Origin: Paraburkholderia flava
Lineage (GTDB): Bacteria > Pseudomonadota > Gammaproteobacteria > Burkholderiales > Burkholderiaceae
Direction of reading: 5' to 3'
Assembly (NCBI RefSeq): GCF_004359985.1
Contig: NZ_SMRO01000001.1
Span: 186,001 to 250,000 of the forward strand
DNA: 64,000 nt
The position numbers and the translations under genes are program-made. A model generated the notes under the pieces. The model made no database searches, was not told the origin of the DNA, and saw only the letters and a program-made list of their open reading frames with translations. The first letter of the stretch is position 1. The number at the start of each line of letters is the position of its first letter. Positions 24,955-33,734 of this stretch are shown here, one piece after another.

Positions 24955-26444
24955 TGGGAAATTTTATGGAACCAGAATATGGGCCGTTCGAGTTCCCGCT
25001 GACCCTGCCGCCGCGCGATTCGCGCAACCTGCTGCGCGAACTGCACCGGCAACTGCGCACGGCGATCCTCGATGGGCGGCTTGCGCCCGGTCTGCGGCTG
25101 CCCGCGACGCGCGCATTCGCCGACGCGTGCGGGATCTCGCGCAATACGGCGGTCGCTGCGTACGATCTGTTGCTGAGCGAGGGCTATCTGGTCACGCGTC
25201 GGAAGGCCGGTACGTTTGTCGCGGATGCGTTGCCGCAGCGCGCGATGCGATCGACTGCTCCGACTGCGACGCGCACAACCGGGCGGGGCGATCCACGACT
25301 CAACGCGTACTGGCGTGCGCAGTCGCTGCCGGCCTACGAACCGATGCCGACGCCGAAGCCGCACGACTTTCAGTTCGGCGTGCCGGAGAAACGCTTTTTT
25401 CGCTTCGACATCTGGCAGCGTTTGTCGGGGCGCGCGTTGCGTGCGCTGTCGCGTGCGCCTGCGATCTATTCGGACGCGCAGGGCCGCACGGCACTACGCG
25501 AAGCGATTGCCGCGCACGTCGCGTTCGCACGCGCGGTCGCGTGCCGGCCCGACGACGTGATCGTCACCGCAGGCGCGCAACAGGCGTTCGATCTGCTCGC
25601 ACGGATTCTCGTGACGTCGGGCCGTACCACCGTCGCGATCGAGAACCCCGGTTACCCGCCGATGCGCTCGGCGTTCGCGCTCGCGGGCGCACGCGTGGTG
25701 CCGGTGCCGGTCGATAACGAAGGGCTCGTGGTCGACCGTCTGCCTGCCGATGCGCGAGTGATATGCGTGACGCCGTCGCATCAGTTTCCACTGGGCACGG
25801 CGATGTCGATGCGGCGACGCGTGGCGTTACTCGACTTCGCGAGGACGCACGGCGCAGTGATCGTCGAGGACGACTACGATGGCGAGTTTCGATTAGGCGC
25901 GCGGCCGCTCGATGCATTGCAGACGCTCGATCGCTCGGGCTCGGTGTTCTACGTCGGGACATTTTCGAAGAGTCTGCTGCCGTCGCTGCGGCTCGGCTAT
26001 GTGGTCGCGCCGTCGTGGGCACAGCCTGCGCTGATCGCATTGAAGCTGCGTACCGAATGGCATACAGGGGTGCCCGCACAGGACACGCTCGCGGCCTTCA
26101 TCGCGGAAGGGCATCTGGCGCGGCACGTGCGCAAGATGCGCGACGTTTATGGTGCACGTCGGCGGTTGCTGCTGGAAATCTTGCAGCGCGATTTCGACGG
26201 GTTGCTCGAACCGATCGCATCCGATGCGGGGCTGCATCTCTCCGCGTTCGCGCGGCCAGGACGGCGCGACGTCGACCGGCTGTTGCAACGCACGTTCGAG
26301 CGCGGCGTGCGCTTCGAAGCGCTGTCGGCCTATAGCGTTGGCGCAGGCGCACGCAGCGGCATCGGCTTCGGTTACGGCGGCGTGGACGAGACGGAGATTC
26401 GCGAAGGACTCGCGATGCTGCGGGAGGTGTGGCGCACGGGGTAG
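24954..26444 (+). CDS. MocR/PdxR-family regulator (GntR winged helix fused to aminotransferase fold)
   Basis: 496 residues from ATG 24954, with an alternative in-frame ATG at 24966. N-terminal winged helix: LLRELHRQLRTAILDGRL and LPATRAFADACGISRNTAVAAYDLL. The C-terminal fold-type I aminotransferase domain binds pyridoxal phosphate: VTAGAQQAFDLLARIL, VTPSHQFPLGTAMS, VIVEDDYDGEFR and the Schiff-base Lys in YVGTFSKSLLPSLRLGY. Such proteins regulate vitamin B6, GABA, taurine or amino-acid transport genes. Divergence from the EamA gene suggests it controls that transporter. It is followed by a bidirectional terminator. Confidence 0.93.
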   Translation: MGNFMEPEYGPFEFPLTLPPRDSRNLLRELHRQLRTAILDGRLAPGLRLPATRAFADACGISRNTAVAAYDLLLSEGYLVTRRKAGTFVADALPQRAMRSTAPTATRTTGRGDPRLNAYWRAQSLPAYEPMPTPKPHDFQFGVPEKRFFRFDIWQRLSGRALRALSRAPAIYSDAQGRTALREAIAAHVAFARAVACRPDDVIVTAGAQQAFDLLARILVTSGRTTVAIENPGYPPMRSAFALAGARVVPVPVDNEGLVVDRLPADARVICVTPSHQFPLGTAMSMRRRVALLDFARTHGAVIVEDDYDGEFRLGARPLDALQTLDRSGSVFYVGTFSKSLLPSLRLGYVVAPSWAQPALIALKLRTEWHTGVPAQDTLAAFIAEGHLARHVRKMRDVYGARRRLLLEILQRDFDGLLEPIASDAGLHLSAFARPGRRDVDRLLQRTFERGVRFEALSAYSVGAGARSGIGFGYGGVDETEIREGLAMLREVWRTG

Positions 26445-26457
26445 TGCGGAGAATGAA

Positions 26458-26486
26458 AAAGGCGATGCGGCTTGCGCATCGCCTTT
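26458..26486. terminator. Bidirectional terminator between mocR-type gene and tssL
   Basis: A 12-base stem (AAAGGCGATGCG at 26458-26469 with CGCATCGCCTTT at 26475-26486), loop of five bases, flanked by A-run and T-run. It lies between two convergent genes (stops at 26444 and 26498) and can serve both strands. Confidence 0.85.
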
Positions 26487-26497
26487 GCTTGATACGC

Positions 26498-27286
26498 TTA
26501 CGGCAGCGAGATCGTCAGATTCGCGGACTGCGGTCCGAGCTTGACGACCTGCGAATACGGCGCGAGCGCATGCAGCGTCGAGTCGCGCAGATACGTATTC
26601 AGCCCGAGATACCCGAGCATCCCGACGAGCGCGAACACGGCGCCGATCGCCCACAACGGCACTTCGCGCTTCAACCGGTGCGCGACCTGATCGGGCAGCG
26701 GCCAGTGCGGCGCGAACGGCGCGCGCTTGCCCTTCATGTGCGCGATTTCGTCGCCGAGCCGCGCGGTCAGGTAAGCAAGCTTCTCCGGACCTTCGAGCAG
26801 ATACTTGCCCTGAAAACCGAGCAGCAGACACATGTGGAACACCTCAAGCGACTGCAGGCGCGCAGCACCCTGCGCGCGGCACTCTTCAAGGTAGTGATAG
26901 AACTTCTCGCCGGCCAGCTGCTCGCCGAACAGCACGAGCTGCAGCGGACGCCGTTCCCATTCGGTGCGAATGCGGAACGTGGACGACAACACGGATTCGT
27001 CGATCGCCGCACAGAACGCGAATTTTGCCGCGTAGACATCTTCGGCTGCGACGTTCAGCTTTTTCGCGCCGCGTTCGAAGTCGCCGAGAAACTGCTGGAT
27101 GCGCGAGCCGAACTCGGCAGCGTCGCCAGGCTCGCGGCCGTTCTTCAGCAGGAACAGCATGAAGAAGCCGTCATACAGCAGGTCGAGCAGCGACCGGACC
27201 TGGTAGCTGGGCTCGGCGAGCGGGGCGGAGGCGGGATTCGGGGCCGGCTGGTTGCCGTCGCCGAACAGGGAGGGCGCGTAGCTCAT
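26498..27286 (-). CDS. tssL: T6SS inner-membrane protein TssL (IcmH/DotU family)
   Basis: 262 residues. TssL with TssM and TssJ forms the T6SS envelope-spanning complex. Seen: the cytoplasmic DotU domain (LLDLLYDGFFMLFLLKNG, FAFCAAIDESVLSS, FGEQLAGEKFYHYLEEC, LLLGFQGKYLLEG) and a single C-terminal membrane anchor (VPLWAIGAVFALVGMLGYL). It lacks the C-terminal OmpA-like peptidoglycan-binding domain found in some TssL; a separate OmpA protein is encoded at 40569-41504. Last gene of the tssJKL minus-strand operon; its start overlaps the tssK stop by four bases. Confidence 0.96.
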   Translation of the reverse strand: MSYAPSLFGDGNQPAPNPASAPLAEPSYQVRSLLDLLYDGFFMLFLLKNGREPGDAAEFGSRIQQFLGDFERGAKKLNVAAEDVYAAKFAFCAAIDESVLSSTFRIRTEWERRPLQLVLFGEQLAGEKFYHYLEECRAQGAARLQSLEVFHMCLLLGFQGKYLLEGPEKLAYLTARLGDEIAHMKGKRAPFAPHWPLPDQVAHRLKREVPLWAIGAVFALVGMLGYLGLNTYLRDSTLHALAPYSQVVKLGPQSANLTISLP

Positions 27287-28629
27287 GATGTGACGGCGAT
27301 CAGTTCGAGTTTGAGATCGTTGATTCCGGACGGCGCGTAGATCATCGCCGACTGGGCCTGCAGCATGCGGTCATACAGCGCGCCGCGCGTTTCGAACGAG
27401 AAGTAGCATGCGCCGGGTCGCACGGGAATCGCGGGCGGCACTTGCGGCGTATAGACGAGGCGCACGCCGGGCATCGCGGACAGCACCAGCTTGTCGACGT
27501 CGTCGGGGGCACCGACCTTGAAGCGCGCGGGCACGGCTTCGACGAGTTCGACGGTGGGCATGTCGGCCGAGACGGCGATGTAGAACATCGTCTTGTCGTC
27601 GATCTTGCCGGAGTCGAGACGGCCCGTATGGAACGACGGCCGTACTTCTTCCAGTGCAATCGCGAAGTAGCGCGTCGAGATCACGGTTTCGAGCAGGTCG
27701 CGCAGGATCGTGTCGAGCCGTGCGAAACCGGGGCCCGGATCGTCGTGCCGGTACGGCGGCAGATCGGCGAGTGCGTAGCCTTTCGAGAACGTCATCAGCT
27801 GGCCGGCCAGGCGCAGCAGTTCCTGGAAGAGCCGTTCGGGATGCAGTGCGGCGTGCTGGTACAGATGCGCGAGCGACGCGAATGCCGCGCTCGCGGTGTG
27901 CAGCAGCCAGAACGACGCGATGTCGCCCGAGCGGAACTCGATGATGTTTTTCGTCGGCTCGCGGTGAAAGCCGTACAGCGCATTGACCTTCGCCTGCAGC
28001 GCATCGATCAGCTGACGCAGACGCTGGTGCAGGATCGGCGACGCGTCGATCGCGAGGCACGGCGGCACGAACGCATCGTCGATCTCGAAGCCCGAGGTCG
28101 CGGTGCGGCGCACGCGTACGAGCGGCACCGACAACAGCTGGTCGCGCGGTTCGCTGTGCGCGATCAGTTTGACGCTGGTCTTGAGGAACGTGATGTCGGC
28201 TTCGGCCGCATCGGTGAAATGATCGGCGACCGGCGACTGCTCGCTAACGTAGCGCGACACGAAACCTGCGTTGCGGTCGGCCGAATAGTTGGCGCCCGTT
28301 TCGCGCACCGGATGCAGCGCCAGATAGAACGTGAATTCGTTGATGCCGTCGGGCAGCGTATCGAGCGCGATCGGCGGGGGGAGCTCGTCGGCCTGCGGCG
28401 CGGAGTAGAGCGCGCCGTCCGGAAACACCAGCGACAGCTCGCTGACGCGCAGCACGTTGCTGCCAAGCGCGTCGCGATCGAGGCGCACCGAACGCACGCC
28501 CCAGTTGTACGGCTGGATCGCCTGAATCGACTCGAACAGGCGAGCTTCGTGATAGGCGTCCTGACGCTGAAAATGCTGCGGCCTGAGAAAAAGGCCTTCC
28601 CCCCAGAGCACCTTGGCTGAATAACTCAT
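27283..28629 (-). CDS. tssK: T6SS baseplate protein TssK
   Basis: 448 residues. TssK trimers connect the baseplate to the membrane complex. Seen: the hallmark N-terminus VLWGEGLFLRPQHFQRQDAYHE, PYNWGV, the central four-helix region (HTASAAFASLAHLYQHAALHPERLFQELLRLAG) and the C-terminal head (PPAIPVRPGACYFSFE). The length is normal. Translated between tssJ (92 bases upstream) and tssL (four-base overlap). Confidence 0.97.
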   Translation of the reverse strand: MSYSAKVLWGEGLFLRPQHFQRQDAYHEARLFESIQAIQPYNWGVRSVRLDRDALGSNVLRVSELSLVFPDGALYSAPQADELPPPIALDTLPDGINEFTFYLALHPVRETGANYSADRNAGFVSRYVSEQSPVADHFTDAAEADITFLKTSVKLIAHSEPRDQLLSVPLVRVRRTATSGFEIDDAFVPPCLAIDASPILHQRLRQLIDALQAKVNALYGFHREPTKNIIEFRSGDIASFWLLHTASAAFASLAHLYQHAALHPERLFQELLRLAGQLMTFSKGYALADLPPYRHDDPGPGFARLDTILRDLLETVISTRYFAIALEEVRPSFHTGRLDSGKIDDKTMFYIAVSADMPTVELVEAVPARFKVGAPDDVDKLVLSAMPGVRLVYTPQVPPAIPVRPGACYFSFETRGALYDRMLQAQSAMIYAPSGINDLKLELIAVTS

Positions 28630-28721
28630 CTCAAACCTGTTATATGCGTCGGGCCAACTGCCGATCCATACATAGAACGATGAATCGGCAAAAAGTGTTA
28701 AATGACATTACAGCGACATCT

Positions 28722-29351
28722 TTAACCGCAACTGACCGAAGAAAGCAAATTGAGCGGTTGTGCCGGCATTCCCTGTTCGACCGGTATCACCGTGCCGCTG
28801 GTTACGGTCATTGCGCAGTTATGAAGGCCAATCATTATGCCGGATTTCTCCGACTTCGCCGGATCGAAAGCGAATTTCCAGCGCTGCATCGCCGGATCGC
28901 GGAACAGCGCGACGATACCGAATGCCTGCGCTTCGCGCGAGACCTTTTCGGTCACGTTGTAACGCTGGCCGGGAATCAGCGTCACCTCGCGGACATTGAG
29001 CAGATCGGCGCCGAGCGTCGTCTTTTCCTTGTTCGGATCGGTGAAGGTATCGAATGGGGCCTGCTGGAACGAGGTCGGGTCTTTCAGCGAATAGAGGCGG
29101 ACCACCAATGCAAGCGGTTTGTTGTCGGTGGCTGCATTCAGGTTCGGCGCCGCATAGAGCGTCAAGCCTATATTGCGCGGCGGCTTCTGCGCGTCGGGCA
29201 AATCCGGCTTGGTGAGGCCGGTAGCCTGCATCACCGCCTGCGCCGCGGTGCCGAGTGCTGGAATGGCTGCGGCGCAGCCCGCGAGAAGCGGCACGCTCGC
29301 CACGAGGATCGTCGCATAACGCGCTGTATAACGGATTAAAGCCAGATTCAT
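28722..29351 (-). CDS. tssJ: T6SS outer-membrane lipoprotein TssJ
   Basis: 209 residues with a lipoprotein signal peptide ending LLAGC (Cys26). The mature part has the TssJ transthyretin-like beta sandwich: LTLYAAPNLNA, ALVVRLYSLKD, GADLLNVREVTLIPGQ and VALFRDPAMQRWKF. It anchors TssM to the outer membrane. First gene of the tssJKL operon, divergent from tagM across a 369-base intergenic region. Confidence 0.95.
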   Translation of the reverse strand: MNLALIRYTARYATILVASVPLLAGCAAAIPALGTAAQAVMQATGLTKPDLPDAQKPPRNIGLTLYAAPNLNAATDNKPLALVVRLYSLKDPTSFQQAPFDTFTDPNKEKTTLGADLLNVREVTLIPGQRYNVTEKVSREAQAFGIVALFRDPAMQRWKFAFDPAKSEKSGIMIGLHNCAMTVTSGTVIPVEQGMPAQPLNLLSSVSCG

Positions 29352-29511
29352 TTATATCGACAGGCGTGTCGGGCCTGTCGTCTCCCGTCAAGGCGTTAAA
29401 GATCGTTAGAAAAGCAAACGGAAAGCTTCGTCTTCATGCAGAAGGAAAGGAGGGCGTTGATGCAAATTGCATGCTTGGCAGCACCGTCCGGTAAAGTTGC
29501 CGGAAATTTTT

Positions 29512-29540
29512 TCCGTGATCGGCAATCACGGAGTTTTGTT
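29512..29540 (+). terminator. Hairpin with T-rich tail in the tssJ/tagM intergenic region
   Basis: TCCGTGAT (29512-29519) pairs with ATCACGGA (29525-29532) around a five-base loop and is followed by GTTTTGTTT. It has the form of an intrinsic terminator or attenuator on the plus strand, upstream of the tagM promoter. Just downstream is a TTTCCGGAAA palindrome (29539-29548), and CCGGAAA also occurs at 29500-29506. Confidence 0.5.
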
Positions 29541-29619
29541 TCCGGAAACTATTTCTTCTTTACATCGCCAGTTAACCTGAACCTGATTTTTTTGAGCTTC
29601 GACCCGGTTCACACGAAAG

Positions 29620-29648
29620 TTGAATTATCAAAAATTGGCCTGTACTAT
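29620..29648 (+). promoter_or_regulatory. Candidate sigma-70 promoter of the main T6SS operon
   Basis: TTGAAT (29620-29625) and TACTAT (29643-29648) are separated by 17 bases. Transcription would start near 29655, leaving a leader of about 65 bases before tagM. Each box matches consensus at four of six positions. I found no good sigma-54 (-24/-12) site in the gap. Confidence 0.5.
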
Positions 29649-29720
29649 ACCCGCGCACTTCTAGCAAAGCAAAACTCTGGTTTTTCCTTGAATTAAAAAA
29701 TCGCACGTCGGTGAAAAACG

Positions 29721-30413
29721 ATGAAAGAGCGTCTTTTTGTAAAAGTATCTGGGGCAGTGTTGGCATGCGCGGTGATGGCCGGGTGTGCAACGCAGGCAAA
29801 CAATACGCCACCGACGCCGGAGGCATTCAATAAGAGTCTCTCCGATGCCGATACGGTCGCCAAGGGCGGCGATCAGGATCGCGCAATGGGGCTTTATCAG
29901 CAATTGGCAAAATCGGATCCCACGCGCGAAGAGCCGTGGTCGCGCATCGCGCAGATCCAGTTTGCGCAAGGTCACTACGGACAGGCGATCGTTGCCGCGC
30001 AGGAAGCGCTGCAACGCGATCAGACCGATCGTCAGGCGAAGAGCGTGCTCGCGGTTGCCGGCTTGAGAGTCGCGACGCAATCGCTCGGCGAACTGCGTCA
30101 GGATGCGTCGCTTGCCGGCGATGCGAAGTCGGATGCGCAGGCGCTCGCGAAGCAGCTGCGCGACACGCTCGGCGAAGCTTCATTGTTCCCGCCCGATCAG
30201 ACCGAGAAGCCGGTGGTCAAGAAGCGTCGCATCGTGCGTCACGTCGTGAGGGGCGCGAAGCCCGAAGAAACCGCGGCCGCTACGTCGCCCGCGACGACCA
30301 CTGCGCCCGCCACCACGGCAACCGTGCCGATCGCTCCGCCGACGCCGGCTGCGCCGCCTCCGAAGGCAGCGCAAGGCGGCGGTGCATCCGATCCGTTCAG
30401 CGCGCTTCGTTGA
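29721..30413 (+). CDS. tagM: T6SS-associated TPR lipoprotein (TagM-like)
   Basis: 230 residues with a signal peptide ending VMAGC (lipid-modified Cys22). Residues 35-110 are TPR-like (AMGLYQQLAKSDPTREEPWSRIAQIQFAQGHYGQAIVAAQEAL split over two helical hairpins). The C-terminal 70 residues are a Thr/Ala/Pro-rich linker ending SDPFSALR. It is the first gene of the plus-strand T6SS operon, in the position of the tetratricopeptide lipoprotein found in Burkholderia T6SS-1 loci. It probably assists sheath or membrane-complex placement in the periplasm; its precise role is not established from sequence. Confidence 0.75.
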   Translation: MKERLFVKVSGAVLACAVMAGCATQANNTPPTPEAFNKSLSDADTVAKGGDQDRAMGLYQQLAKSDPTREEPWSRIAQIQFAQGHYGQAIVAAQEALQRDQTDRQAKSVLAVAGLRVATQSLGELRQDASLAGDAKSDAQALAKQLRDTLGEASLFPPDQTEKPVVKKRRIVRHVVRGAKPEETAAATSPATTTAPATTATVPIAPPTPAAPPPKAAQGGGASDPFSALR

Positions 30414-30468
30414 GTTTCATCGCTGATATCACACGCTAGTTAGTTTACTTGCAGCAGGGGAGCCGACG

Positions 30469-31011
30469 ATGGCCAAGAAAGAAAGCATTCAGAAGCGCTT
30501 GCAAAAAGTGCGGCCGCCCCGCGTTCAGTTGACCTATGAGGTCGAGCGCGGCGATGCCATCGAAATCAAGGAGCTGCCGTTCGTCGTCGGCGTGGTTGCC
30601 GATCTGGCCGGTCAGTCGGAGGTCGAGCAGCCGAAACTGCGCGACCGCAAATTCGTCAATATCGATCGCGATAATTTTGACGACGTGATGAAGGCCATCG
30701 AGCCGCGCGCTGCTTTCCAGGTCGAAAACCGGCTGAGCGAAAGCGGTGGCAAGTTCGCGGTGGATCTGAAATTCCGCTCGATCGCCGATTTCAGCCCAGA
30801 TGAAGTCGTCGCGCAGATCGAACCGCTGCAGCGTCTGCTCGACGCGCGTTCGAAGCTCGCGGATCTGCGCAACAAGCTCGCCGGCAACGACAAGCTCGAA
30901 GATCTGCTGAGCGAAGTGCTGTCGAATACGCAGCAACTGCAGGCGCTTGCGAAAAGCGGCGCGGACGACCAGCACGGCGACAAGCCGGATCATGACAAGC
31001 AGGGCGAATAG
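30469..31011 (+). CDS. tssB: T6SS sheath small subunit TssB (VipA)
   Basis: 180 residues. TssB and TssC build the contractile sheath. Seen: ESIQKRLQKVRPPRVQLTYEVE, the LPFVVGVVADLAG block, KFVNIDRDNFDDVMKAIEPR and a C-terminal helical zone (LADLRNKLAGNDKLEDLLSEVL) ending in an acidic His-containing tail. The length is typical. Immediately upstream of tssC (14-base gap). Confidence 0.98.
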   Translation: MAKKESIQKRLQKVRPPRVQLTYEVERGDAIEIKELPFVVGVVADLAGQSEVEQPKLRDRKFVNIDRDNFDDVMKAIEPRAAFQVENRLSESGGKFAVDLKFRSIADFSPDEVVAQIEPLQRLLDARSKLADLRNKLAGNDKLEDLLSEVLSNTQQLQALAKSGADDQHGDKPDHDKQGE

Positions 31012-31025
31012 GCACGGGGTGTGAG

Positions 31026-32519
31026 ATGACTCAGCAAACGGCGGCAACCCAGGCAGCTGGCGCACAAGAGGCTAGCGCCGGAACCTCGCTGCTCGACGAC
31101 ATCGTCGAGAAAAGCAAGGTCGCGAAATCCGATTCCGAACACGCGCGCGCAAAAGATCTGATCGGCGAGCTCGTGCATCAGGTGCTCGACGGCACCGTGG
31201 TGGTATCGGACAACCTGTCGGCGACAATCGATGCACGCGTCGCCGAACTCGACCGCCTGATCTCCGCGCAATTGAGCGCGGTCATGCATGCGCCGCAATT
31301 CCAGAAACTCGAAAGCACGTGGCGCGGGCTCGATTACCTGTGCAAGGAAAGCAATACCGGCGCGACCGTGAAGATCAAGGCGCTGCACGCGCCGAAGCGC
31401 GACATCGTGCGCGACTTCAAGACCGCGATCGAATTCGACCAGAGCGCACTGTTCAAGAAGGTGTACGAAGAAGAATTCGGCACGTTCGGCGGCGCGCCGT
31501 TCGGCGCGCTGATCGGTGACTTCGAGATCACGCGTCAGCCGGAGGACGTCTACTTCATCGAGCAGATGTCGCACGTCGCGGCCGCTGCGCACGCACCGTT
31601 CATCAGCGCTGCTTCGCCCGAACTGCTCGGCCTCGAGACGTTCGCCGATCTCGGCAAGCCGCGCGACATGGGCAAGGTGTTCGATACCGTCGAATACGCG
31701 AAGTGGAAGTCGTTCCGCGACGCGGAAGACTCGCGTTACGTCGGCCTCACGCTGCCGCGCTTCCTCGGCCGTCTGCCGTTCAATCCGAAAGACGGTGCGA
31801 CTGCTGAAGGCTTCAATTTCGTCGAGGACGTGGACGGCACCGATCACAGCAAGTACCTGTGGTGCAACGCGGCCTGGGCGTTTGCCGCGCGTCTGACAGC
31901 TGCGTTCGACGACTTCGGCTGGTGCGCGGCGATTCGCGGTGTCGAAGGCGGCGGTCTTGTCGAAGATTTGCCCACGCATACGTTCAAGACCGACGACGGC
32001 GAGATCGCACTGAAGTGCCCGACCGAAATCGCGATCACCGACCGCCGCGAAAAAGAACTGGCCGACCTCGGCTTCATCCCGCTCGTGCATTGCAAGAACT
32101 CGGACTACGCCGCGTTCTTCGCCGCACAGTCGGTGCAGAAGCCGAAGAAGTACAGCACGGACAGCGCGAACGCGAATGCGGTGCTGTCGGCACAGCTGCA
32201 ATACATCTTCTCGGTGTCGCGCGTCGCGCATTATCTGAAGGCGATGATGCGCGACAAGATCGGCAGCTTTGCGTCCGCGCAAAACGTCGAGGTGTTCCTC
32301 AACCGCTGGATTTCGCAATACGTTCTGCTCGACGACAACGCGACGCAGGAACAGAAGGCGCAATTCCCGCTGCGCGAGGCGTCGATTCAGGTATCGGAAA
32401 TTCCGGGCAAGCCCGGTTCATATCGGTCGGTCGCATTCCTGCGGCCGCATTTCCAGCTCGACGAACTGTCGATTTCACTTCGGCTCGTTGCCGATCTGCC
32501 GAAGCAGGCGAACGCCTGA
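31026..32519 (+). CDS. tssC: T6SS sheath large subunit TssC (VipB)
   Basis: 497 residues. It forms the sheath with TssB and carries the ClpV-recognised N-terminal helix. Seen: SLLDDIVEKSKV near the N-terminus, TWRGLDYLCKES, FGALIGDFEITRQPED, the ClpV-adjacent core MSHVAAAAHAPFIS, LPRFLGRLPF and the C-terminal INIELEEIPGKPG-type strand seen here as VSEIPGKPGSYRSVAFLRPH. The length is normal. A strong GC hairpin follows before hcp. Confidence 0.98.
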   Translation: MTQQTAATQAAGAQEASAGTSLLDDIVEKSKVAKSDSEHARAKDLIGELVHQVLDGTVVVSDNLSATIDARVAELDRLISAQLSAVMHAPQFQKLESTWRGLDYLCKESNTGATVKIKALHAPKRDIVRDFKTAIEFDQSALFKKVYEEEFGTFGGAPFGALIGDFEITRQPEDVYFIEQMSHVAAAAHAPFISAASPELLGLETFADLGKPRDMGKVFDTVEYAKWKSFRDAEDSRYVGLTLPRFLGRLPFNPKDGATAEGFNFVEDVDGTDHSKYLWCNAAWAFAARLTAAFDDFGWCAAIRGVEGGGLVEDLPTHTFKTDDGEIALKCPTEIAITDRREKELADLGFIPLVHCKNSDYAAFFAAQSVQKPKKYSTDSANANAVLSAQLQYIFSVSRVAHYLKAMMRDKIGSFASAQNVEVFLNRWISQYVLLDDNATQEQKAQFPLREASIQVSEIPGKPGSYRSVAFLRPHFQLDELSISLRLVADLPKQANA

Positions 32520-32542
32520 TTGTTGTTAAACGAAGTCAATAA

Positions 32543-32563
32543 GCCCGGGCCGGCCGCCCGGGC
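32543..32563 (+). terminator. GC-rich hairpin between tssC and hcp
   Basis: GCCCGGGC at 32543-32550 pairs with GCCCGGGC at 32556-32563 around a five-base loop; flanking AGCCCG and CGGGCT could extend it. There is no T-run after it, so it is more likely an mRNA processing or stability element, or a partial terminator, that sets Hcp output apart from the sheath genes. Confidence 0.5.
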
Positions 32564-32601
32564 GGGCTGTCAAAACCACCTCTTTGGGGAGTCGATGCAT
32601 T

Positions 32602-33105
32602 ATGAAGGATCTCTACTTAAAATTCGGCAATCCGGCTATCAAGGGCGAGTCGCAGGACAAGGACCACGCAGGCTGGATCGAACTCGATTCGTTTAGCCAT
32701 CTGATCCTGCAACCGCGTTCCGCTACCGCATCGACGGCAGGTGGACATACGGCCGAACGCTGCGAACACAGCGATATGCGCTTCACGAAGGACATCGACG
32801 TGGTCAGCCCGCTGATGTATCAGCATGCTTCCGGCGGCACGACGTTCGACGAAGTGACGATCGACTTCATGCGTTCGGACGGCGAAGGCAACCGGATCAA
32901 GTACCTCGAAGTGAAGCTGAAATACGTGATCATTTCGAGCATTGCTCCGAGCGTCGTCGGCGAAGGACTGCCGAGCGAAGAGTTCGCGTTGAAGTACGCC
33001 GCCGTTCAGTGGAAGTACACGCAGCAGAAGATCGGCGGCAACCAGGGCGGCAACGCGCAAGGCGCGTGGAGCCTCACGAAGAACGACAAGACCTACGCGG
33101 TCTGA
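32602..33105 (+). CDS. hcp: T6SS tube protein Hcp (TssD)
   Basis: 167 residues from ATG 32602. Hexameric rings of Hcp form the inner tube, which is propelled with effectors. Seen: MKDLYLKFGNPAIKGESQDKDH split as the first strands, WIELDSFSH, DIDVVSPLMYQHASGG, VTIDFMRSDGEG and YLEVKLKYVIISSI. The length is typical of the Hcp1 family without an effector extension. It lies after tssC in the usual Burkholderia order; GGGGA 11 bases upstream is the likely ribosome site. Confidence 0.97.
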   Translation: MKDLYLKFGNPAIKGESQDKDHAGWIELDSFSHLILQPRSATASTAGGHTAERCEHSDMRFTKDIDVVSPLMYQHASGGTTFDEVTIDFMRSDGEGNRIKYLEVKLKYVIISSIAPSVVGEGLPSEEFALKYAAVQWKYTQQKIGGNQGGNAQGAWSLTKNDKTYAV

Positions 33106-33178
33106 TGCATAGACGGCCGCCGCGTACACTCGCAGTGCGTCGCGGCCGTATTGTGTCGCACCGGTTCTGCACCGCCAG

Positions 33179-33658
33179 ATGAAGCGATTCGAACCGAGTT
33201 TTCTCGACAAGCTGTTCGACGATGAACCGCATTTGCCGGCATCCCCGGCCATGCGGCAATTGTCGCTGGAAGAATTGAAGAGCACCGTCGCTCGCGACGT
33301 CGAAGCGATCCTGAACACGCGGATCGCACTGACCGAGCACGATCTGGCGGCATTGCCCGAGTGCCGGCGTTCGGTGCTGACCTACGGATTGAACGACTTT
33401 GCCGGGCTGAGCCTCGCGAGTCACTACGACCGCACGTTCATCTGCAAGTCGATCCAGCAGGCCATCGAGCGGCACGAGCCGCGATTGCAGCAGGTCGCGG
33501 TGACGCTCGAGCTGAACGAGCAATCCACCAACGCGCTGAATTTCGCGATCCAGGCGCTGCTGGTCGTACATCCGGCAGAAGAGCCGGTCAGTTTCGACGC
33601 AATGTTGCAACCGTCGACGCTGCAGTATTCGGTGACGCGCTCGCGCGCGAAGCTTTAA
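33179..33658 (+). CDS. tssE: T6SS baseplate protein TssE (gp25-like)
   Basis: 159 residues. TssE is the gp25-like protein that starts sheath polymerisation in the baseplate. Seen: FLDKLFDDEP at the N-terminus, LKSTVARDVEAILNTR (the conserved LxxxVxRDLExLLNTR motif), and VLTYGLNDFAGLSL with LTVELNEQ-type strands (VAVTLELNEQSTNALNF). It starts 73 bases after hcp and has only a weak ribosome site. Confidence 0.96.
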   Translation: MKRFEPSFLDKLFDDEPHLPASPAMRQLSLEELKSTVARDVEAILNTRIALTEHDLAALPECRRSVLTYGLNDFAGLSLASHYDRTFICKSIQQAIERHEPRLQQVAVTLELNEQSTNALNFAIQALLVVHPAEEPVSFDAMLQPSTLQYSVTRSRAKL

Positions 33659-33734
33659 TTCCGCCGGTTGCACTCCGCGCCACGGCAGCGGCGGCGGGTT
33701 CGACCGGGATGGTTCGGGGGTTCGGGGACGACTG

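Noticed and set aside
29352..29720. Sigma-54 promoter for the T6SS operon
   Set aside because: Looked for TGGCAC-N5-TTGC type pairs; only partial matches with wrong GG/GC spacing.
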